The notes beneath the pieces are model-generated. The model had not been told where the DNA came from, did not search any database, and saw nothing but the letters and a program-made list of their open reading frames with translations. DNA of 9,223 bases. Source: Pseudomonadota bacterium (lineage in GTDB: Bacteria > Pseudomonadota > Alphaproteobacteria > Sphingomonadales > Sphingomonadaceae). The position numbers and the translations under genes were made by a program. Shown piece after piece: positions 1 to 6,635 of this stretch (the first letter of the stretch is position 1; every line of letters starts with the position of its first letter). Where the stretch lies: NCBI GenBank assembly GCA_023386135.1, contig JAEWKG010000089.1:1-9223 (forward strand), in the 5' to 3' direction.

Positions 1-25
1 GGGTAGCGCCCACCTCTAACGGTGC

Positions 26-53
26 AAATGGCGGCTCTTCGGAGCCGCCATTT
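26..53 (+). terminator. Perfect 12-bp hairpin with UUCG loop before argD
   Basis: The left arm AAATGGCGGCTC (26-37) and right arm GAGCCGCCATTT (42-53) are exact reverse complements around the loop TTCG. The closing C-G pair gives the very stable C(UUCG)G tetraloop. The bases after it (GTCGTTT) are only loosely T-rich. The likely role is terminator of a gene lying left of the window. Because only 36 nt separate it from argD, it could instead be an attenuator or a processing/stability element in a read-through transcript. The hairpin is seen directly; its function is inferred. Confidence 0.8.
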
Positions 54-89
54 GTCGTTTCTAAATCCACTGCTCGAAGGAATCTCGCG

Positions 90-1280
90 ATGTCGATCAC
101 CCCGCTGATGCCCGTCTATCCCCGGTGCGGCGTGCGGCCCGTGCGCGGCGAGCATTGCCACCTGATCGACGAGGACGGCACCCGCTACCTCGACTTTGCC
201 AGCGGCATCGCGGTGAACTTGCTAGGTCACAGCCATGAGGGGCTGATCGGCGCGATTCAGAAGCAGGCCGCCACGCTGATGCACGTGTCCAATCTCTACG
301 GCAGTCCGCAGGGTGAGGAGCTGGCCCAGCGGCTGGTCGACCTGACCTTCGCCGATACAGTGTTCTTCACCAACTCAGGCGCCGAGGCCGTGGAGTGTGC
401 GATCAAGACCGCGCGCGCCTATCACCAGCACGTCGGCAACGACGAAAAGTACGAGCTGATCACGTTCAAGAACGCGTTCCACGGTCGCACGATGGCGACC
501 ATCAGCGCGTCGAATCAGGACAAGATGCACAAGGGCTTCATGCCCCTGCTCGCCGGCTTCAAGTACGCCGAGTTCGACGACCTCGAGAGCGCGAAGGCGC
601 TGATGGGTCCGAATACCGCGGGCTTCCTGGTCGAGCCGATCCAGGGCGAAGGCGGCATCCGCCCGGCGTCCGACGCGTTCATGCAGGGCCTGCGTAAGCT
701 CGCCGACGATAACGACCTGATGCTGGTGCTCGACGAGGTGCAGTGCGGCGTCGCCCGCACCGGCCGGATGTACGCTTACGAGCACTACGGCATCGAACCC
801 GACATCCTCGCCACCGCCAAGGGCATTGGCGGCGGTTTCCCGCTCGGCGCCTGCCTCGCGACCGAGAAGGCGGCGCGGGGGATGGTCATCGGCAGCCATG
901 GTTCCACCTACGGCGGCAACCCGCTGGCGATGGCGGCGGGCAACGCAGTGCTCGACGCGGTCGGCAACGACGCGTTCCTCGCCGAAGTACGCGAGAAGGG
1001 CGAGCGGCTGCGCAGCCGGCTCGAACAGTTCATCGGCAACTACCCGGAGCTGTTCGAAGGTGTGCGCGGCAAGGGCCTGATGCTGGGCCTCAAGATGAAG
1101 TCGGAAAGCCGCCCGTTCTACGCGCACCTGCGCGACAACCATCAGCTGCTGACCGTGGCGGCGGGCGACAACACCCTGCGCGTGCTGCCGCCGTTGGTCG
1201 CGGGCGACGCCGAGTTCGACGAGTTCTTCGACCGGCTCTCCGCCGGCGCGGCGAGCTATCAGCCCCCTGAAGCGGCATGA
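90..1280 (+). CDS. argD: Acetylornithine aminotransferase (class III, PLP-dependent)
   Basis: This cytosolic enzyme transfers the amino group of glutamate to N-acetylglutamate semialdehyde to give N-acetylornithine, in arginine synthesis. Family members often also serve as succinyl-diaminopimelate aminotransferase for lysine and peptidoglycan. The 396 residues match the usual length. Visible landmarks are SGAEA at 96-100 (cofactor phosphate loop), FHGRT at 130-134, VEPIQGEGG at 181-189, and LDEVQ at 214-218 with Asp215 for the pyridine nitrogen. ATAKGIGGG at 241-249 carries the Schiff-base Lys244, and HGSTYGGNPLA (270-280) holds the phosphate-binding Thr from the partner subunit. The ATG is preceded by AAGGA (77-81) with 8-nt spacing, which supports this start. 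Its stop overlaps the argF start (ATGA), so the two are probably translationally coupled. The family is certain. The ArgD assignment over other ornithine-type aminotransferases rests mainly on the argF neighbour. Confidence 0.95.
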   Translation: MSITPLMPVYPRCGVRPVRGEHCHLIDEDGTRYLDFASGIAVNLLGHSHEGLIGAIQKQAATLMHVSNLYGSPQGEELAQRLVDLTFADTVFFTNSGAEAVECAIKTARAYHQHVGNDEKYELITFKNAFHGRTMATISASNQDKMHKGFMPLLAGFKYAEFDDLESAKALMGPNTAGFLVEPIQGEGGIRPASDAFMQGLRKLADDNDLMLVLDEVQCGVARTGRMYAYEHYGIEPDILATAKGIGGGFPLGACLATEKAARGMVIGSHGSTYGGNPLAMAAGNAVLDAVGNDAFLAEVREKGERLRSRLEQFIGNYPELFEGVRGKGLMLGLKMKSESRPFYAHLRDNHQLLTVAAGDNTLRVLPPLVAGDAEFDEFFDRLSAGAASYQPPEAA

Positions 1281-2206
1281 CCGCGCGGCATTTCCTCGAT
1301 CTCGGCGATGCCGGCGCCAAGGCGGTGCGGGCCATGCTGGCCGACGCTCATGCGCGCAAGACGGCGCGGCAGGGTTGGCCCAAGGGCACGCCCGACGCGG
1401 ATGCGCCGCTGGCCGGCCATGTGCTGGCGATGATCTTCGAGAAGAATTCGACCCGCACCCGCGTCAGCTTCGACATGGCGATGCGTCAGCTCGGCGGCAG
1501 TGCGCTGATCATGGACGCCGGCAGCACGCAGCTCGGCCGCGGCGAATCGCTCGCCGACACCGCGCGGGTGCTGAGCCGGATGGTCGACGCGATCATGATC
1601 CGCACCGACAATCACGCGAAGATCGAGGAGCTGGCGCGTCACGCCACCGTGCCGGTGATCAACGGCCTCACCGACCAGTCGCATCCGTGTCAGATCATGG
1701 CCGACCTGCTGACCATCGAGGAGCAGGGCAAGCGCCTTGCCGGGCTCGAGCTCGCGTGGCTCGGCGACGGCAACAATGTGCTCCACTCGATCCTCGAAGC
1801 GGCAGGGCTGCTCGGCTTCAACGTCCGCGTCGGCACGCCGCAAGGCTACGAGCCGGAACAGCGCTTCGTGGAGATGGCCCGCGCGGGCGGGGCGACCGTT
1901 ACGCTGACCCAGGATGCTGCCGAGGCGGCGCGCGGCGCGGACATCGTGGTCACCGATACGTGGGTGTCGATGGGGCAGGACCACGCGCACAACAAGCTCG
2001 CGGACATGGCGCCCTTTCAGGTCAACGCCGCGCTGATGGCGGCCGCCAATCCTGACGCGCGTTTCCTCCACTGCCTCCCCGCGCACGTCGGCGAGGAAGT
2101 GACTGAGGAGGTGTTCGAGAGCGAGCGCTCGGTCGTGTTCGACGAGGCCGAAAACCGCATCCACGCGCAGAAGTCCGTGGTGCTGTGGTGCCTCGGCAAG
2201 CTGTGA
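1277..2206 (+). CDS. argF: Ornithine carbamoyltransferase
   Basis: This enzyme condenses ornithine with carbamoyl phosphate to give citrulline, the sixth step of arginine synthesis. It normally works as a cytosolic trimer. The 309 residues are of normal family length. The carbamoyl-phosphate site STRTR is at 58-62 within FEKNSTRTRVSFD, and HPCQ is at 136-139. The ornithine-binding DTWVSMGQ is at 227-234 with the SMG loop. HCLPAH at 265-270 contains the catalytic Cys266, and the C-terminal RIHAQK is at 294-299. The SMG loop and HCLP motif separate it from aspartate carbamoyltransferase. The ATG lies inside the argD stop (4-base overlap), so no separate promoter is needed. All key residues are present, and nothing suggests truncation. 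Confidence 0.97.
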   Translation: MTARHFLDLGDAGAKAVRAMLADAHARKTARQGWPKGTPDADAPLAGHVLAMIFEKNSTRTRVSFDMAMRQLGGSALIMDAGSTQLGRGESLADTARVLSRMVDAIMIRTDNHAKIEELARHATVPVINGLTDQSHPCQIMADLLTIEEQGKRLAGLELAWLGDGNNVLHSILEAAGLLGFNVRVGTPQGYEPEQRFVEMARAGGATVTLTQDAAEAARGADIVVTDTWVSMGQDHAHNKLADMAPFQVNAALMAAANPDARFLHCLPAHVGEEVTEEVFESERSVVFDEAENRIHAQKSVVLWCLGKL

Positions 2207-2250
2207 GCCGCGCGATTGCGTGAGCCGTTGCCGACCCCATATGGCCGGCG

Positions 2251-3144
2251 ATGACTGACGCAGACGAAACCTACGCCGACCGCCTGCTCGGCTTCTCGAT
2301 CCCCTCGCGGCATGCGCGTGGCCGCGCGGTGCGGCTGGACGGTGTGCTGAACGAGATTCTCTCGGCCCACGCCTATCCGCCCGCGATCACGCACCTGCTG
2401 GCCGAAGCCCTGGTGCTCACCACGCTGCTCGGCGGGCTGCTCAAGGAAGACGGCGCGCAGCTGACCATGCAGGCGCAAACCGACGGCGGAGTGGTCAAGC
2501 TGCTGGTGTGCGACTGGAAGGGCGGGGCGCTGCGGGGCTACGTCCATTTCGACCGCGAGCGGCTCGCCGCGCTCGGCGTCAATCCGTCGCTCTATGCGCT
2601 GTTCGGCAAGGGCTATCTCGCGATCACCTTCGACCTTGAGGAGGGAAAAGGCCGATATCAGGGGATCGTCCCGCTGGAAGGTGCGTCGCTTGGCCAGGCG
2701 TGTGAGAGCTACTTCGGCCAGTCGGAGCAGCTACCGACGCTGATCCGGACTGCCGTGAAATCGGGCACGAATGGCACGGTCGGCGGCGGACTGCTGGTGC
2801 AGCACCTGCCCGAGGGCGAGGAAGGCCGCGAACGGCTCCACGTGCGGATGGACCATCCCGAATGGGAGCACGTCGCGGTCCTCGCCGGTAGTACGCGCTA
2901 CGACGAGTTGTTGGACGATAACCTCTCGCTCGAAGCATTGGTGTGGCGCCTGTTTCATGAAGAAGAGCAGGTGCGGGTCGATTCTGGCTTGGCGATCACC
3001 CGGGGATGCCGCTGTTCGTTCGAGCACTACCGCTCGGTGATCGCCAGCTTTCCCGAAGACGAACGCGCGGCGATGCGTAACGAGGAGGGCGTGATCGTGG
3101 TCGACTGCGCTTTCTGCTCGCAGACCTTCCCGATCCGGGACTAA
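2251..3144 (+). CDS. hslO: Redox-regulated molecular chaperone Hsp33
   Basis: Hsp33 is a cytosolic holdase that is off when its cysteines bind zinc and on when oxidation releases the zinc and unfolds the linker. It protects proteins during oxidative and heat stress. The 297 residues are typical. The N-terminal substrate-binding core covers roughly residues 10-180, including the LGFSIPSRHARGRAVRL start and a GLLKEDGAQLTMQ stretch. The C-terminal switch has the CxC pair Cys253/Cys255 and the CxxC pair Cys286/Cys289, all four intact. An ATG at 2241 opens a six-codon frame ending at 2258, so ATG 2251 is the usable start even though its ribosome-binding site is poor. The gene lies 44 nt after argF and is probably cotranscribed; I recall the same order in other alphaproteobacteria. 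Confidence 0.95.
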   Translation: MTDADETYADRLLGFSIPSRHARGRAVRLDGVLNEILSAHAYPPAITHLLAEALVLTTLLGGLLKEDGAQLTMQAQTDGGVVKLLVCDWKGGALRGYVHFDRERLAALGVNPSLYALFGKGYLAITFDLEEGKGRYQGIVPLEGASLGQACESYFGQSEQLPTLIRTAVKSGTNGTVGGGLLVQHLPEGEEGRERLHVRMDHPEWEHVAVLAGSTRYDELLDDNLSLEALVWRLFHEEEQVRVDSGLAITRGCRCSFEHYRSVIASFPEDERAAMRNEEGVIVVDCAFCSQTFPIRD

Positions 3145-3229
3145 CGGTTCGTCGCTCTTGCGGAACACTTTATCGCGGCTGTCGTTTTGTGGTAAAGCCG
3201 CACCGGTCGAAACTTCGCGGGCGCACGGT

Positions 3230-3233
3230 GGAG
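3230..3233 (+). promoter_or_regulatory. Ribosome-binding site (GGAG) fixing the start at 3242
   Basis: GGAG lies 8 nt before ATG 3242. It favours this ATG over the upstream in-frame TTG at 3158, which would add 28 residues in front of an obvious signal peptide. Confidence 0.65.
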
Positions 3234-3241
3234 TTCAATCC

Positions 3242-3658
3242 ATGTTTTCCAAGATGACTGCCGTAGCGCGGTCCGCGGTGATCGCCGCGGGTCTCTATGC
3301 CGGCGGGGTATTGTCGCCGGCCGTCGCGCAGGCGCCGTCGCTCGCGATGCTGACCGCGCTCGACGACGGGCAATGGGAGCTGCGCTTCCGCGATGGCACA
3401 CCAACGCGCCGCGTATGCGTGCACTCGGGTCTGGAGCTGATCCAGCTGCAGCACGCCGATGCAGGCTGCAATCGTTTCGTGGTGGAGGACGGCGCCAACA
3501 TGGTGACCGTGCAGTACACCTGCCGGGGCAATGGTTACGGCCGCACCAGCGTGCGGCGGGAGAGCAACAGCCTCGTCCAGATCGACAGCCAGGGCATCGC
3601 CGGCGGGCTGCCGTTCCAGTTCTCGGCCGAAGCGCGCAAGGTCGGTGCCTGCCGCTGA
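3242..3658 (+). CDS. Small secreted protein, DUF3617-like
   Basis: From ATG 3242 this encodes 138 residues. The first ~31 form a classic Sec signal peptide: a short basic start, a hydrophobic stretch at about 11-25, and AVAQA before a likely cleavage near residue 31. The mature part of about 107 residues should therefore be periplasmic. It has four cysteines (59, 76, 94, 137), enough for two disulfides. The pattern of a GQWE motif near the start, a Cys in RRVCV, a C-rich middle and a terminal VGAC resembles the DUF3617 family, which has no assigned biochemical role. That match is from memory of the family pattern, not a search. It sits 97 nt after hslO and 41 nt before queC, on the same strand. 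I do not know its function. Confidence 0.75.
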   Translation: MFSKMTAVARSAVIAAGLYAGGVLSPAVAQAPSLAMLTALDDGQWELRFRDGTPTRRVCVHSGLELIQLQHADAGCNRFVVEDGANMVTVQYTCRGNGYGRTSVRRESNSLVQIDSQGIAGGLPFQFSAEARKVGACR

Positions 3659-3699
3659 CTGGAGTTGCCGTTGACCTCCGCGCAGACTAGCGCGCGGCG

Positions 3700-4386
3700 A
3701 TGAGTTTTCCCCAAGCAAGCGCGGTCGTCCTGCTTTCAGGCGGGCTCGACTCAATGGTGGTCGCGGCGCTCGCGCGCGAACAGGGCTTCGCGGTTCATGC
3801 GCTGACGATCGACTACGGCCAGCGGCACCGGCGCGAGGTCGTATCGGCCGCTGCGGTCGCGGAGGCGGTTGGCGTGGCGCGGCATGTCGTGCTGCCGCTC
3901 CACCTGCGCCAGTTCGGCGGTTCTGCACTGACCGCCGACATCGCGGTGCCCAAGGACGGCGTGGGCAGCGATATCCCGGTGACCTATGTCCCCGCGCGCA
4001 ACCTCGTGTTCCTGTCGCTGACCATCGCCTTTGCCGAAGCGAGCGGCGCGCGCGACGTGTTCATCGGGGTCAACGCGCTCGATTACTCGGGCTATCCCGA
4101 CTGCCGCCCCGAATTCATCGCCAGCTTTGCCGAGACCGCCCGGCTCGGGACGCGCGAGGGGGTGGAGGGCCGGCCGATCGGGATTCAGGCGCCGCTCCAG
4201 CACATGACCAAGGCCGACATCGCGCGCGAAGCCGCGCGGCTGGGGCTCGACACGGGCTTGTCGTGGTCGTGCTACGATCCCACGCCCGAGGGGCTCGCCT
4301 GTGGTTCGTGCGACAGTTGCCAGCTGCGGCAAAAGGGCTTCGCCGAAGCGGGTTTGACGGATAGGGTCGCCTACGCCGGCCGCTGA
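3700..4386 (+). CDS. queC: 7-cyano-7-deazaguanine (preQ0) synthase
   Basis: QueC converts 7-carboxy-7-deazaguanine to preQ0 using ATP and ammonia, in the queuosine tRNA-modification pathway. It is cytosolic. The 228 residues are of family length. The ATP-pyrophosphatase P-loop SGGLDS is at 13-18, followed by TIDYGQRHRRE at 36-46, and VTYVPARN at 94-101. The C-terminal zinc site is Cys191, Cys201, Cys204 and Cys207, the last three in CGSCDSC. All are intact. An in-frame TAG at 3688-3690 rules out an upstream start, so ATG 3700 is the first possible ATG despite no clear Shine-Dalgarno. The partner genes queD, queE and folE are not in this window, so the pathway must be completed elsewhere. Confidence 0.96.
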   Translation: MSFPQASAVVLLSGGLDSMVVAALAREQGFAVHALTIDYGQRHRREVVSAAAVAEAVGVARHVVLPLHLRQFGGSALTADIAVPKDGVGSDIPVTYVPARNLVFLSLTIAFAEASGARDVFIGVNALDYSGYPDCRPEFIASFAETARLGTREGVEGRPIGIQAPLQHMTKADIAREAARLGLDTGLSWSCYDPTPEGLACGSCDSCQLRQKGFAEAGLTDRVAYAGR

Positions 4387-4397
4387 CCGGCGATGCT

Positions 4398-4404
4398 GGG
4401 AGAG
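4398..4404 (+). promoter_or_regulatory. Ribosome-binding site for the TTG-started MFS gene
   Basis: GGGAGAG ends 5 nt before the TTG at 4410. A nearer ATG at 4393 reads into a stop at 4411-4413, so it cannot serve. The strong site is the main evidence for TTG initiation. Confidence 0.7.
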
Positions 4405-4409
4405 ACCTG

Positions 4410-6026
4410 TTGACCGAACCGAACGGTGCCGCGCCGGCCCACGACCCCAACGCGCCCGTTCCCGCCTACAGCTGGTACGCGCTCAGCGTGCTGGTGCTCA
4501 TCTACGTCCTCAACTTCGTCGACCGGCAGATCCTCTCGATCCTCGCCAACGACATCAAGGCCGACCTGCACGTCGACGACGCGTTCCTGGGGTTTCTCTA
4601 CGGCACCGCCTTTGCGATCTTCTACGCGCTGTTCGGCATTCCGCTGGGTAAGCTCGCCGACAGCTGGAAACGCGTGCGGCTGATGAGCGCGGGGCTCGCA
4701 TTGTGGTCGGTGATGACCGCGCTGTCGGGCTTTGCCCGGAACGGCGCGATGCTGACCGGCGCGCGCATTGGCGTGGGAGTGGGCGAGGCCACCGCCAGCC
4801 CGTCGGCCTATTCGCTGATCTCAGACTGGTTTCCCGCCCGCCTGCGCGCCACCGCACTCGCGATCTATTCCTCCGGGCTCTATTTCGGCGGCGGCGTATC
4901 GTTGCTGATCGGCGGGCTGATCGTGGAGGGCTGGAACAAGGCCTATCCGAATGGCGGACCGCTCGGCCTGGTCGGCTGGCAGGCGGCGTTCGTGTGGGTC
5001 GGGGTGCCGGGCCTCCTCCTGGCGGCATGGGTGCTGACCTTGCGTGAGCCCGTGCGCGGCCTGATCGACGGACTGCCGACTGAGGAAGACCCCGCGCCGT
5101 TCCGCGGTTTTCTCGACGAGCTCATGCTGATCATCCCGCCGTTCACGTTCCTCGGCGCGGCGCGGCGCGGGATTTGGGCGCTCGCAGGCAATGTCGCTGC
5201 CGCAATCGGCTTTGCCATCGCGGCGATGCTGCTGACGCGTTGGGTCAACGCCGGTCCCGGCAAGATCATCCCGGCCGTGTCGGACCAGTGGTTGTTCCTT
5301 GGGGTGGGATACTATGCGGTGTTCAGCTGGGCGAGCGCGCTGCGCTCCCGCGACCTGCCGACCTTCCGCCTGACCTGGGGCTCTCCCGCATTCCTGGCGA
5401 CGATCCTCGGTTACGGGATGGTCTCGTTCATGTCCTACGCCAGTTCCTTCTTCGCCGCTCCCTATGGCGAAGCGACCTTCCACATTGCCAAGACCGAGAT
5501 CGGTTGGCTGCTCGGCGCGCCCGCGGCGGTGGCGGGCTTCTTGGGTGTGATCTCCGGCGGCCGCGTCGCCGACTGGCTATTCGCGCGCCATCCGGCGGGC
5601 CGGTTGTTCGTGGTGATGTTCGGGCTCGTCGCCCCGCTTCCGGTGGTGTGGACACTGTTCACGACCGGCGACCGGACAACGTTCTTCGTGCTTGCCAGTC
5701 TCAGCCAGTTCCTTGCCGCCAGTGCGCTGGGCGCCGCGGCGGCGGTGAGCCAGTCGCTGGTGCTGCCGCGCATGCGCGGAGTGGCGACGGCGACGTTCTT
5801 CCTCGCGACCACCTTGGTGGGGCTGGCGCTTGGGCCGTTCCTCGCCGGCTGGGTATCGGCGCAGCATGGCGGCGACATCTCGCTCGGCGTGCGCTCGATC
5901 CTGTGGGCCGCGCCGATCGGGTTTGTCTGCCTGGTCGCCGCGATCAGGCTGGTGCCGGAGGCTGCGCGCTCTCTCCGGACGCGGGCCGAGGCTGCGGGCG
6001 AGGAAGCGGCGATCAGGCCGGCTTGA
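4410..6026 (+). CDS. Spinster-type MFS transporter, extended form
   Basis: This is an inner-membrane permease of 538 residues, longer than the roughly 400-450 usual for the superfamily. It has a hydrophilic N-terminal tail to about residue 20. TM1 contains NFVDRQ (35-40), typical of Spinster-like members, and motif A is GKLADSWKR (80-88). TM4 has GARIGVGVGEA (117-127). By eye there are six N-terminal segments (about 24-211). Between them and the C-terminal six (about 326-514) are two extra hydrophobic stretches at about 257-275 and 292-310, giving perhaps 14. The substrate is unknown; related proteins carry lipids or varied small molecules. It starts with TTG at a good ribosome-binding site 23 nt after queC, so the two may be cotranscribed. 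Its last 14 bases overlap the end of sodC on the other strand. Confidence 0.9.
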   Translation: MTEPNGAAPAHDPNAPVPAYSWYALSVLVLIYVLNFVDRQILSILANDIKADLHVDDAFLGFLYGTAFAIFYALFGIPLGKLADSWKRVRLMSAGLALWSVMTALSGFARNGAMLTGARIGVGVGEATASPSAYSLISDWFPARLRATALAIYSSGLYFGGGVSLLIGGLIVEGWNKAYPNGGPLGLVGWQAAFVWVGVPGLLLAAWVLTLREPVRGLIDGLPTEEDPAPFRGFLDELMLIIPPFTFLGAARRGIWALAGNVAAAIGFAIAAMLLTRWVNAGPGKIIPAVSDQWLFLGVGYYAVFSWASALRSRDLPTFRLTWGSPAFLATILGYGMVSFMSYASSFFAAPYGEATFHIAKTEIGWLLGAPAAVAGFLGVISGGRVADWLFARHPAGRLFVVMFGLVAPLPVVWTLFTTGDRTTFFVLASLSQFLAASALGAAAAVSQSLVLPRMRGVATATFFLATTLVGLALGPFLAGWVSAQHGGDISLGVRSILWAAPIGFVCLVAAIRLVPEAARSLRTRAEAAGEEAAIRPA

Positions 6027-6543
6027 TCACCCCGCAGGCTATGCGCGCACCCGAGTTGCCCGACGGGTCGCTCTTGTAGTCGTCGGGATCGGCGTGGATG
6101 ACGATCGCCGCGCCGTCGGCGTCGAACAGCCAGCTGCGCACCTGCTCGGGCGTTCCCGACAGTTCCGCGGTGAGCGCGCCGTTGCCGCCCGCGCTTATGG
6201 TCAGGTTCGGCAAGTCGCCCTCATGCGCGCCATCGGGCGCCATCGTGCCATGATGCTTGCCCAGCGGGTTGAGGTGCCCGCCGGCCGAGGCGAAGTCGGG
6301 CGCTTTGCACGCACCGGTGGTGTGGAGATGGATGCCATGCACCCCTGGGGCGATGCCGGTTGCCCCGACGGCGAGCGTCACGCGGTTGCCCACTGCGACG
6401 ATCTGCGCCGACCCCGCCGGCTGGCCGTTCGCGAGCGTCAAGGTGGCGCTGCCGATGCGCTGGCCTGGGAGGTCGGATACGGTGCTGCACCCAGCCATCG
6501 CGATTGCGACCAAGGTGAGGGCAGCGAAAGATCGGAAGGTCAT
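6013..6543 (-). CDS. sodC: Cu/Zn superoxide dismutase, lipoprotein
   Basis: This enzyme converts superoxide to oxygen and hydrogen peroxide in the cell envelope. From ATG 6543 it has 176 residues. Its signal sequence ends in the lipobox AMAGC with Cys19, so it should be a lipid-anchored periplasmic protein. Metal ligands align as His72 and His74 (copper, HLH), His90 (bridging, GGHLNP), His97, His107 and Asp110 (zinc), and His150 (copper, VIHADPDDY). The conserved disulfide is Cys79-Cys170, and the active-site Arg is Arg167. All are present. GTG 6568-6570 and ATG 6549 are in-frame alternatives. ATG 6543 is preferred because GAG (6550-6552) lies 6 nt before it and the signal peptide then begins MTFRSF. 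It lies downstream of ompA, behind that gene's terminator. Confidence 0.93.
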   Translation of the reverse strand: MTFRSFAALTLVAIAMAGCSTVSDLPGQRIGSATLTLANGQPAGSAQIVAVGNRVTLAVGATGIAPGVHGIHLHTTGACKAPDFASAGGHLNPLGKHHGTMAPDGAHEGDLPNLTISAGGNGALTAELSGTPEQVRSWLFDADGAAIVIHADPDDYKSDPSGNSGARIACGVIKPA

Positions 6544-6582
6544 CGGCATCTCGCGTCTAGCAGGGAACACGGTTGTTAAACG

Positions 6583-6609
6583 AAAAAGGGGCCGGATTGC
6601 TCCGGCCCC
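6583..6609 (-). terminator. Intrinsic terminator of ompA
   Basis: On the - strand GGGGCCGGA, loop GCAA (a GNRA tetraloop), and TCCGGCCCC form a perfect 9-bp GC-rich stem. It is followed directly by TTTTT and, after CG, TTT. It begins 26 nt after the ompA stop. This is a textbook Rho-independent terminator. It also separates ompA from sodC, so sodC depends on its own promoter or on read-through. Confidence 0.92.
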
Positions 6610-6635
6610 CCAATCTTGTTCGGCTGACGCCGAGC

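Noticed and set aside
375..1142. 255-codon open frame on the - strand opposite argD
   Set aside because: Same reason as for argF: no motif, no ribosome-binding site, low-complexity composition, and argD itself is unambiguous.
1259..2164. Long open frame (301 codons) on the - strand opposite argF
   Set aside because: It is a shadow of argF in GC-rich DNA: its composition is rich in Arg/His/Ala, no domain is recognisable, and it covers a certain gene almost exactly.
3175..3201. Possible hslO terminator, GCGGCT pairing with AGCCGC
   Set aside because: Only six base pairs with a 15-nt loop and no following T-tract, so it is not convincing.
3158..3241. Upstream TTG extension of the secreted protein
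   Set aside because: It would bury the signal peptide behind 28 residues and has no Shine-Dalgarno, whereas ATG 3242 has both.
5174..6079. 301-codon + strand frame inside the MFS gene
   Set aside because: Arg-rich out-of-frame reading with no membrane segments, while the permease frame shows strong family motifs throughout.
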